Shown: positions 1 through 4,598 of the stretch, piece after piece | How positions within the stretch are numbered: position 1 is the first letter of the stretch | How the letters are laid out: every line of letters begins with the position of its first letter | Origin: Candidatus Hydrogenedentota bacterium | Lineage (GTDB): Bacteria; Hydrogenedentota; Hydrogenedentia; Hydrogenedentales; CAITNO01 | Assembly: GCA_022710255.1 (NCBI GenBank) | Contig: JAKLHG010000312.1 | Coordinates: forward strand, 1-5,214 | Length of the DNA: 5,214 nt | Reading direction: 5' to 3' | Translations under genes and position numbers: made by a program | The notes under the pieces: model-generated | Database searches by the model: none | What the model was told of the DNA's origin: nothing | What the model saw: only the letters and a program-made list of their open reading frames with translations

Positions 1-1046
1 CAAAAGGCGGCATAGCCCTCGTCGTTCAACAGGCCCAGCGTCAGGCAGGCCGTTGTTTTCGACATCGGCAGAATAGTGTTCATGCATTCGTTTATGGTGA
101 ACAGTTCCGTGCCCGCCTCAGCCAGGATGTCTTTGAAAATGCCATACAGGGCGAAGGCGTTCACCACGAAGGCGCGCTCCGTTTCAAGAGTGGTATTCGG
201 CAGAGCAAGGTAACGGTCAGCCCAACGCTCACACAGGGCCATTTTGTCCTTATCCGCCAGGACCGCTCCGATACGCGCACCCAGGTCTTCATAAGACACA
301 TCCACAATATCAAGATTGAAACGTTCGCGGACAAACGCCGGCGCGTTGTCAACATACTTGCCCTGCGGACCGCCGAGTGCGACCACACGGGCGCCCATAA
401 AATTTTTCACGGCATACAGGGCGCGCAGCCGCCAAAGCAGTTCCTGCGTGTCATCAACGACCACATCCTGGACGGACGCGCGCCGTTTCGTATCCGGCCC
501 TTCGCCTTCTTTTCGGAGTTGCCGAACACTCAACGCCTCATACCAGTAATAGACCGGGCCGGATTTATGCCGGACGAAGATCAGGCCGCCTATTTCCGGC
601 AACGCGGCCTGAAGCATGGAACCCGAGCCGGTAACGGGATAGACTATGGTTGCGTCGGCACCGGATTCATGGACTTTTGCCGCCTCTTCCGGTGTGGTGA
701 CCCGTGCTACCGGCAGCATCTCGACAGCAAAATCCGCTTCGCTTGCGAGGCCCGCGAGTTCCGCCGTAATCCGGTTAACTTCATCTCCTGCCGCCTCTTC
801 CGTCTGAATGCCGCCCCAGGATTTCCAGGATGCCATCTCACGCCGGACGGGAATCCGGTACATGAGCACGGGTTGCACCCGCAACGGTTTGCCGAGCCTG
901 AGATGCGCCCGGTCCGGATTCCACAGGTCTTCCGGCCAGGCCGGCGTGGACGCAAAGGCGCCCGGGGCCATGGTTGCGGCCCCGGCGGCCGCCAAAACCG
1001 TGGTAACGCCCAGAAACTCCCGTCGATTCATGCAGCACTGACACAT
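1..1046 (-). CDS. Tat-exported sugar isomerase-like protein (L-fucose/L-arabinose isomerase-like), C-terminus missing
   Basis: The minus-strand frame is open without a stop from 1046 to the window edge, giving 348 residues; the 3' end is cut off. The N-terminus has a twin-arginine signal: NRREFL at residues 7-12, then an Ala-rich hydrophobic stretch to about residue 32 with a possible AFA cleavage site, so export of a folded protein to the periplasm is predicted. The visible body has alternating alpha/beta character, and its end (INECMNTILP at 319-328, then CLTLGLLNDEGYAAF at 334-348) resembles the conserved core of the fucose/arabinose isomerase-like fold, where a downstream acidic motif would be expected beyond the edge. 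Substrate is unknown; an export signal on such a protein is unusual for cytosolic sugar metabolism. Start choice: ATG at 1046 has AGGG about 9 nt upstream; an alternative ATG at 1031 gives a more typical Tat N-terminus (MNRREF) but no clear ribosome site. It lies 67 bp downstream of the guaA-like gene on the same strand. Family assignment is by recognition, not search. Confidence 0.7.
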   Translation of the reverse strand, partial: MCQCCMNRREFLGVTTVLAAAGAATMAPGAFASTPAWPEDLWNPDRAHLRLGKPLRVQPVLMYRIPVRREMASWKSWGGIQTEEAAGDEVNRITAELAGLASEADFAVEMLPVARVTTPEEAAKVHESGADATIVYPVTGSGSMLQAALPEIGGLIFVRHKSGPVYYWYEALSVRQLRKEGEGPDTKRRASVQDVVVDDTQELLWRLRALYAVKNFMGARVVALGGPQGKYVDNAPAFVRERFNLDIVDVSYEDLGARIGAVLADKDKMALCERWADRYLALPNTTLETERAFVVNAFALYGIFKDILAEAGTELFTINECMNTILPMSKTTACLTLGLLNDEGYAAF

Positions 1047-1113
1047 AATTCTCTACCCTTGGTCATCATTGACGCAGTTGAAAGAGACGCCTGAATAGAC
1101 GCATGAAACCGGT

Positions 1114-2076
1114 TCACACCACTTCCAGCGTGGACGGCGGTTTGCTAGCAATATTATACGTAACACTGACCACACCCGGCACCTTTCCCGTAATCTCCCC
1201 GGCCATGGCCTCGAGCACATCGAAAGAAAGGCGCGTGGGTGACGCCGTGCGTGCATCCACACTCTCCCAGCAACGCACCTCAATCTGCAGCCCGAATTCA
1301 CGTTTGCCATCACGCATGCCGGTAACCCGGTCTTCATGCAGTATCGCCATGTACTGAAACGCGCCGCTGTCTTTGAGAAACCCTTCCACAATGGCGGTCG
1401 CCTTGCGGACCGTTTCAATACGTTCCTGGGTTACGGCGCCGACGACCCGCGCAGCCAGCGCCGGACCGGGGAACGGAATGCGGTCGAACAGCGCCTCCGG
1501 CAAGCCGAGCGCCTTGCCCAGTTTACGGACACCGTCCTTTCGAAGTTGAATGAGCGGTTCCAGTATGCGGTAACCGAAAGCCTGCTGCGGGTCAATGCCC
1601 AGTTGCTCGAATACATTATGCTGGCGTTTGATTCCTGCGACCGTTTCATCCACATCGGTCAAAATAGTTCCCTGAAGCAGGCATTTTGCCCCACTATCCC
1701 GCACAATCCTGCCGAACACCTGTTTGTAGAAGGTCTGCGTGATGGCTTCACGCTTCTGTTCAGGGTCCACAATCCCTTCCAAGGCGCCAAAAAATTCCTT
1801 CCGGGCGTCCACAACCTCAACCGTAACCCCAAGTTTTTTGAAAAATCCGACCACCTGCGCCGCCTCTCCCTCGCGCATAATCCCGTTTTCAACAAACACC
1901 GTGCGCAGGCGGTCACCCAGGGCGCGATGGCCGAGCATAGTCACCGTAGAAGAATCTACGCCGCCGGACAAGGCATTAATGGCGGTATCCCCTCCAACCG
2001 CTCCCCGAATCTCCTCTATTTTTTCTTCTATAAATTGGTTTACATCCAATTCCTGTGCAGTAATCTCTGTTATCAT
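1114..2076 (-). CDS. guaA: GuaA-like ATP pyrophosphatase (stand-alone GMP synthase synthetase subunit), no glutaminase domain
   Basis: This complete 320-aa protein matches the ATP-PPase plus C-terminal dimerisation half of GMP synthase, which amidates XMP to GMP using ATP and ammonia. The PP-loop SGGVDSS is at residues 37-43, followed by FVENGIMREGEA (61-72), QGTILTDVDET (135-145), PFPGPAL (201-207) and the C-terminal signature ESVDARTA (271-278) and SKPPSTLE (311-318). The N-terminal class-I glutamine amidotransferase domain of fused bacterial GuaA is absent, as in archaeal two-subunit enzymes; ammonia would come from a separate subunit or be free. Several normally strict positions differ: the usual HPFPGPGL is IPFPGPAL, the segment after HNV lacks the GG(L)P continuation, and KDEVR is KDGVR. 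It may thus be a paralogue with altered substrate rather than the housekeeping enzyme. The ATG at 2076 has only a weak GGA ribosome site. The isomerase-like gene follows 67 bp downstream on the same strand. The PP-loop family is certain; exact activity is not. Confidence 0.85.
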   Translation of the reverse strand: MITEITAQELDVNQFIEEKIEEIRGAVGGDTAINALSGGVDSSTVTMLGHRALGDRLRTVFVENGIMREGEAAQVVGFFKKLGVTVEVVDARKEFFGALEGIVDPEQKREAITQTFYKQVFGRIVRDSGAKCLLQGTILTDVDETVAGIKRQHNVFEQLGIDPQQAFGYRILEPLIQLRKDGVRKLGKALGLPEALFDRIPFPGPALAARVVGAVTQERIETVRKATAIVEGFLKDSGAFQYMAILHEDRVTGMRDGKREFGLQIEVRCWESVDARTASPTRLSFDVLEAMAGEITGKVPGVVSVTYNIASKPPSTLEVV

Positions 2077-2203
2077 GGTTTAATTTCCGTTCAAAGGTTG
2101 GCGTGAAAGGTTTCTTGTCTTGTTATGACGCACTCGTGCCGGTTTTGCCCGCTCCAAGAGTTTTACCGTAAGAATAATAGCACAAGCCGGGACGCAAATC
2201 TAA
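2077..2203. other. Intergenic region upstream of the guaA-like gene, up to the IS edge
   Basis: This 127-bp stretch has no gene. It must carry the guaA-like promoter unless that is supplied from within the insertion sequence. On the minus strand a TATTAT near 2174-2179 could be a -10 element, but the hexamer 18 bp before it (TTAGAT) is a poor -35 and overlaps the IS junction. I see no convincing terminator or operator. Confidence 0.4.
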
Positions 2204-2219
2204 TTAGTTTCTGTCCGGA
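2204..2219 (+). repeat. IS terminal inverted repeat, guaA side
   Basis: TTAGTTTCTGTCCGGA is the exact reverse complement of 3886-3901. The repeat overlaps a further 15-bp palindrome (2214-2228), which the other end lacks. Confidence 0.9.
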
Positions 2220-2228
2220 AATTCCGGA
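2214..2228. repeat. 15-bp palindrome overlapping the left IS end
   Basis: TCCGGAA and TTCCGGA flank a single A. It starts inside the terminal repeat and is found only at the transposase-distal end. It might mark an asymmetric transposase-binding site or be chance; the sequence shows only the symmetry. Confidence 0.5.
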
Positions 2229-2323
2229 TTCTCGTTTAACTGTATCACATTGATATACGCCGATCATCGGTTTAGTGAGTATTTCTGCGATTTCAATCTG
2301 GTATAGGCCGTTTTATGTCCTGT

Positions 2324-2353
2324 TCAAACACACGTAGAGCGTGTGTGTTTTGA
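2324..2353 (-). terminator. Possible weak hairpin terminator after the transposase gene
   Basis: ACACACG (2328-2334) and CGTGTGT (2340-2346) form a 7-bp stem with a 5-nt loop, 22 nt or more past the transposase stop. Four more pairs (2324-2327 with 2350-2353) form beyond a 3-nt bulge. There is no good U-tract on the minus strand and only TTTT on the plus strand, so termination is likely inefficient. It could instead block read-through into the guaA-like gene, which lies downstream in the same direction. Confidence 0.35.
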
Positions 2354-2374
2354 ATTTGGTTGGCACAGGTGCGT

Positions 2375-3745
2375 TCAGGCCAAAAGATGGCGGGCGAGGG
2401 TCTGCAGGTTGAATGCAAGCACGGCGATCTGCACGTATGCCTTGAACGATTCGAACCCGGACCAGGTGCATCGGTCGAGCCCGAAGGCCCGTTTGGTGGC
2501 GGAGATAACACCCTCGATGCCGGAGCGCCATTTACGTAGTCTTTTGTACACCTTGGAATCGTGGTTGTTCTCCGGAGCGTCTTTTTTACGCGCGCAGGCA
2601 AACATGAGGTTTTCCACCCCCTTGTCGCGCGCCTCGCGCGCATTGGCCGCGCTTGCGAAGCCCGCATCGGTCGCCACCTGCCTGGGGCACTGGCCAAATT
2701 GCTGTTCCTGCCGTCCGATAGCAGGGATAAACTGGACGGCGTCCGCCGGATTTCCCGGCTCGATGGCGCAGTCGGTGATGAGGTTGCTGCGGCCGCCGGT
2801 GAGCAGCACTTTGTGTCCGTAGATGATCTCGCGCTGCCCTTTTTTGATGATGTCCGTGTGGGGTTCAAATATGGAGACGATCTTCTCATTCGCGGGCACC
2901 TTTTCTCCCAGCAGAACGCGACGCCGACTCTGGTCGATTACCTGCTCGACAAGAGGAATGAATCGATCGAGTTCGCTGACATATCCGGCGGCTATCAGTA
3001 TTTCCTCGAACGAGGCGCATCGCTCCGGGCGTAGTGCCTCCCGGGCGACACGCGCGTAGCCGACGGTCTTCTCTGTGTATGCGATTAGCCGCTTGTACAG
3101 GGGCTTTTTGTTGTCTTCGCCGCGGGTGTTGTGTATCCGGTAAAAGAGCCTCTTGGTCGCACGGTGGTGGTTGTGAAACGCGCCGTACAGCCGCTCGAAG
3201 TCACCCTCTATTCGCTGCAGGATGCGCGCAAGCACCCGGTTCCCATCCCACAACTGGTGCGAATCCGTAGGATGGTGGATATTCGTCTTCACGGCAGTTG
3301 TGTCAATGCGGACGCATTCCCCGTCCTCGACACCCTGGTCGCAGGCGTATTGGACAACGGCGGCATTTATCGCCTTCCACGTGGCCGCGCGGATCTTCTT
3401 GATGTTTTCCTGCAGCGTCGTGAAAGCGGGCACGTCATCATAATCCACCAGGCAAAATGCCCGAAGGCAGATGGAATCGGCGACACGGTCCTTCAGGTCA
3501 CGGTAGCTCAACCGTTCCTTTATCTTCACAACCGCAAAACGGATTACCTGCTCCGCGCTCATTCCCTTTGCCCCCGTCGCCTTCTTGGGCTGTCCCCCGC
3601 GGTCTGTGTGCAGATCGCTCCACGCCAACGCGTTGATCGACGGACTGGCGTCCAGTATCAAGGCAATCTTTTCCCATTCTTGCGTATAGGACGGCAAACT
3701 TTGGTAGAATACCAGCGAACGTTGGCGTTGGGAAACCAGGCGCAT
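2375..3745 (-). CDS. DDE transposase of the insertion sequence, 456 aa, intact
   Basis: This enzyme would cut and join the element ends. The likely catalytic triad is visible: D148 in RIDTTAVKTNIHHPTDS, D360 in QVATDAGFAS and E411 in WRSGIEGVISATKRAFGLDRC. The D1 block followed by LWDGNRVLARIL and the E block with a downstream G-L-DRC match the large IS5/IS1182-like transposases that databases often label ISNCY. The N-terminal ~120 residues resemble the helical N-terminal domain of this group (GMSAEQVIRFAVVKIKERLSYRDLKDRVADS at 61-91, written here as two abutting motifs). The insertion region between D148 and D360 is rich in basic and aromatic residues. The ORF has no frameshift or internal stop, so it is probably functional. 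ATG at 3745 is supported by AAGAAGGGA at 3754-3762, with 8 nt spacing. A consensus promoter and a read-through-protection-like inverted repeat lie directly upstream. Transposase identity is firm; family name is moderate. Confidence 0.93.
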   Translation of the reverse strand: MRLVSQRQRSLVFYQSLPSYTQEWEKIALILDASPSINALAWSDLHTDRGGQPKKATGAKGMSAEQVIRFAVVKIKERLSYRDLKDRVADSICLRAFCLVDYDDVPAFTTLQENIKKIRAATWKAINAAVVQYACDQGVEDGECVRIDTTAVKTNIHHPTDSHQLWDGNRVLARILQRIEGDFERLYGAFHNHHRATKRLFYRIHNTRGEDNKKPLYKRLIAYTEKTVGYARVAREALRPERCASFEEILIAAGYVSELDRFIPLVEQVIDQSRRRVLLGEKVPANEKIVSIFEPHTDIIKKGQREIIYGHKVLLTGGRSNLITDCAIEPGNPADAVQFIPAIGRQEQQFGQCPRQVATDAGFASAANAREARDKGVENLMFACARKKDAPENNHDSKVYKRLRKWRSGIEGVISATKRAFGLDRCTWSGFESFKAYVQIAVLAFNLQTLARHLLA

Positions 3746-3753
3746 GCGACGAT

Positions 3754-3762
3754 TCCCTTCTT
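3754..3762 (-). promoter_or_regulatory. Transposase ribosome binding site
   Basis: The minus strand reads AAGAAGGGA, ending 8 nt before the ATG at 3745. Its first A is also the last pairing base of the 14-bp inverted repeat 3762-3775/3819-3832, so a hairpin there would abut the ribosome site. Confidence 0.7.
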
Positions 3763-3832
3763 GTGGTGGTTTCGGATTAGACTTGTAATATTTAAGGGCT
3801 TAAGTAGTACTAGTATAACCGAAACCCCCACA
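3762..3832 (-). repeat. 14-bp inverted repeat straddling the transposase transcription start
   Basis: Arms 3762-3775 and 3819-3832 pair at 13 of 14 positions, with one mismatch at 3767/3827 and a 43-nt loop. The upstream arm lies in and beyond the -10/-35 spacer, so an mRNA begun at the element's own promoter (start near 3805) contains only the second arm. A transcript entering from outside contains both arms and would fold right up to the ribosome site. This is the arrangement of read-through protection known for IS10 and IS50; function here is inferred. It could also be a DNA operator. Confidence 0.6.
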
Positions 3833-3841
3833 TTTTGTCAA
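3812..3841 (-). promoter_or_regulatory. Sigma70-type promoter of the transposase gene
   Basis: On the minus strand the -35 is a perfect TTGACA (3836-3841), the -10 is TATACT (3812-3817) and the spacer is 18 bp. Start is expected near 3805, about 60 nt before the ATG. An 8-bp palindrome TAGTACTA (3805-3812) sits at the predicted start. Strong hexamers are unusual for a transposase and fit with post-transcriptional restraint. Confidence 0.75.
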
Positions 3842-3885
3842 GGAAATTCGTGCGCATTCCTTTTTATTTCAATTACTTATAGAAC

Positions 3886-3901
3886 TCCGGACAGAAACTA
3901 A
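3886..3901 (-). repeat. IS terminal inverted repeat, cas2 side
   Basis: TCCGGACAGAAACTAA is the exact reverse complement of 2204-2219. This is the promoter-proximal end for the minus-strand transposase. Similarity does not extend cleanly inward. Confidence 0.9.
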
Positions 3902-4047
3902 CTTAAGTCATTTATCAATCCAGAATCGTAGTATAAGACAAAGCAAAGGAGGGACTGACTCCCCAAAAACAGGCCCAAGCCATTATCGCTATCAACAACC
4001 GTACTGTTTTTGGGGTGTCTGTCCCTTCTTTGCGCGCTTAAGTTAGT
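3897..4047. repeat. 11-bp inverted repeat flanking the IS-cas2 spacer element
   Basis: ACTAACTTAAG (3897-3907) is repeated in inverted form as CTTAAGTTAGT (4037-4047). Together with the nested 28-bp inverted repeat this delimits a 151-bp stretch that looks like a small non-autonomous element. The left arm overlaps the IS terminal repeat by five bases and its core CTTAAG is self-palindromic, so chance is a real possibility. Confidence 0.35.
3945..4031. repeat. REP/MITE-like 28-bp imperfect inverted repeat
   Basis: Arms 3945-3972 and 4004-4031 pair at 25 of 28 positions around a 31-nt loop. The arms contain GGGACTGACTCCCC and, on the opposite strand, GGGACAGACACCCC, followed by AAAAACAG in both. 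GGGACAG-type paired palindromes are typical of REP sequences mobilised by RAYT transposases; none is encoded in this window. As RNA it would fold into a long hairpin 67 nt before cas2, so it could also stop read-in transcription. No coding potential is seen here, and none in the rest of 3902-4097. Confidence 0.65.
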
Positions 4048-4060
4048 GCAATTCAATGCA

Positions 4061-4083
4061 GAATTAAGAATCCCGAATTAAGA
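4061..4083 (+). repeat. Short direct repeat GAATTAAGA upstream of cas2
   Basis: GAATTAAGA occurs at 4061-4069 and 4075-4083 in an AT-rich stretch before cas2. It might be part of a promoter region, but I could not define -35/-10 elements for cas2 with confidence. Confidence 0.35.
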
Positions 4084-4097
4084 TTGAGGATTGAAGC

Positions 4098-4388
4098 ATG
4101 CGAAGAGTATATCTTGTAACATACGATGTCTCTGATGACAAACGGCTTCGACAGGTCTTCAAGAAGATGAACGGCTATGGGGAGCACCTCCAGTATTCCG
4201 TGTTCCAGTGTGAACTTTCCGACAAGGAACGTATCCAGATGATCGCGGAACTCAATACCCTCATCCATCACCGCGAAGACCAGGTGCTCATTTTCTCCCT
4301 CGGCCCCGCTGAAAGCTACAATGCCAACGCCACCATCGCCCTCGGTAAACCCTACGAGTTCGTTGAACGACACGCCATCGTGGTGTGA
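4098..4388 (+). CDS. cas2: CRISPR-associated endonuclease Cas2
   Basis: The 96-aa protein has usual Cas2 length. It begins with the first beta strand RRVYLVTYDVSDDKRLRQVF, whose D10 is the conserved acidic residue, followed by GYGEHLQYSVFQCEL (26-40), the ferredoxin-like beta2-beta3 signature, and DQVLIFSLGP (61-70). Cas2 dimers bridge two Cas1 dimers in the spacer-integration complex; the role is largely structural. ATG at 4098 is preceded by GAGG (4086-4089), 8 nt away. The gene is co-directional with the array and ends 210 bp before the first repeat. Within the window it stands alone: no cas1, cas4, cas6 or effector gene precedes it, only a REP-like element and an insertion sequence. The sequence style and repeat recall loci with Cas4-Cas1 fusions (subtype I-G, formerly I-U), but this is a guess; subtype cannot be fixed from cas2 alone. 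Confidence 0.95.
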   Translation: MRRVYLVTYDVSDDKRLRQVFKKMNGYGEHLQYSVFQCELSDKERIQMIAELNTLIHHREDQVLIFSLGPAESYNANATIALGKPYEFVERHAIVV

Positions 4389-4425
4389 AATGATTTCCCG
4401 ATTCTTGATAGTTGAAACTATACTT

Positions 4426-4473
4426 CGCTCGCGCGAGCGGTACAATGATGACAAAATCCCGGGGACCGCTCGC
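4426..4473. repeat. Leader palindrome and inverted ACCGCTCG motifs
   Basis: CGCTCGCGCGAGCG (4426-4439) is a perfect 14-bp palindrome. Overlapping it, GCGAGCGGT (4433-4441) is inverted as ACCGCTCGC (4465-4473), giving a 9-bp stem with a 23-nt loop. A further direct copy ACCGCTCG lies at 4543-4550. Recurrent motifs in a leader may be binding sites for Cas1-Cas2 or a host DNA-bending factor; that role is inferred. Confidence 0.6.
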
Positions 4474-4476
4474 ACC

Positions 4477-4505
4477 TTGTGTTTCAATAACTTAACCTAT
4501 ATAAT
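4477..4505 (+). promoter_or_regulatory. Probable pre-crRNA promoter in the leader
   Basis: A perfect -10 TATAAT (4500-4505) follows TTGTGT (4477-4482) with a 17-bp spacer. Transcription would start near 4512 and enter the first repeat about 87 nt later, on the strand expected for crRNA. The -35 matches the consensus only at TTG. A TTGACA at 4574-4579 has no good -10 partner. Confidence 0.6.
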
Positions 4506-4598
4506 ACGGACGTGGAGCGATATGCAGCCCCAGACGACATACACCGCTCGAAACAGGACCCGAAAACACCCTGTTGACAGTACGTTCCGGAAACGGCT

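Larger units (their letters stand above)
2204..3901 (-). mobile_element. Complete insertion sequence, ISNCY/IS5-superfamily-like, about 1.7 kb
   Basis: A single DDE transposase gene lies between perfect 16-bp terminal inverted repeats (2204-2219 and 3886-3901; outer end TTAGTTTCTGTCCGGA). The element has all expected parts: promoter, ribosome site, intact ORF and a hairpin after the stop. If the true ends are GTTTCTG...CAGAAAC (2207 and 3898), the flanks share a 2-bp TA that could be the target duplication; flanks TAATTA on the left and TAACTTA on the right are similar but not identical, so the exact boundary is unsettled. It sits in intergenic DNA between the guaA-like gene and cas2 and breaks no visible gene. 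Perfect ends and an intact gene suggest a fairly recent insertion. Family naming is by transposase motifs only. Confidence 0.88.
4389..4598 (+). promoter_or_regulatory. CRISPR leader
   Basis: This is the 210-bp non-coding stretch between cas2 and the first repeat, so it is the presumed leader where new spacers enter. It contains a 14-bp hairpin (ATAGTT-GA-AACTAT, 4408-4421), a 14-bp perfect palindrome (4426-4439), three copies of ACCGCTCG in either orientation, a TATAAT promoter, and TTCCGGAA at 4585-4592 just before the repeat. Open frames crossing it are artefacts of the repeats. Leader identity follows from position and from the orientation implied by the repeat's ATTGAAGC end. Confidence 0.8.

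Noticed and set aside
519..1094. Plus-strand 191-codon frame opposite the isomerase-like gene
   Set aside because: It is antisense to an open Tat-signal protein with recognisable core; no ribosome site.
1336..2106. Long plus-strand frame opposite the guaA-like gene
   Set aside because: The minus strand encodes a recognisable PP-loop enzyme; this frame has no family features.
2260..2270. CCGATCATCGG palindrome inside the IS, similar to the CRISPR repeat stem
   Set aside because: The shared part is only the short palindromic CCGAT/ATCGG; there is no other repeat sequence around it.
3131..3901. Long plus-strand frame opposite the transposase
   Set aside because: It is a shadow of the transposase gene and runs into the IS end.
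4053..4487. Minus-strand 144-codon frame opposite cas2
   Set aside because: It is antisense to a clear cas2 with conserved motifs and has no recognisable domain.
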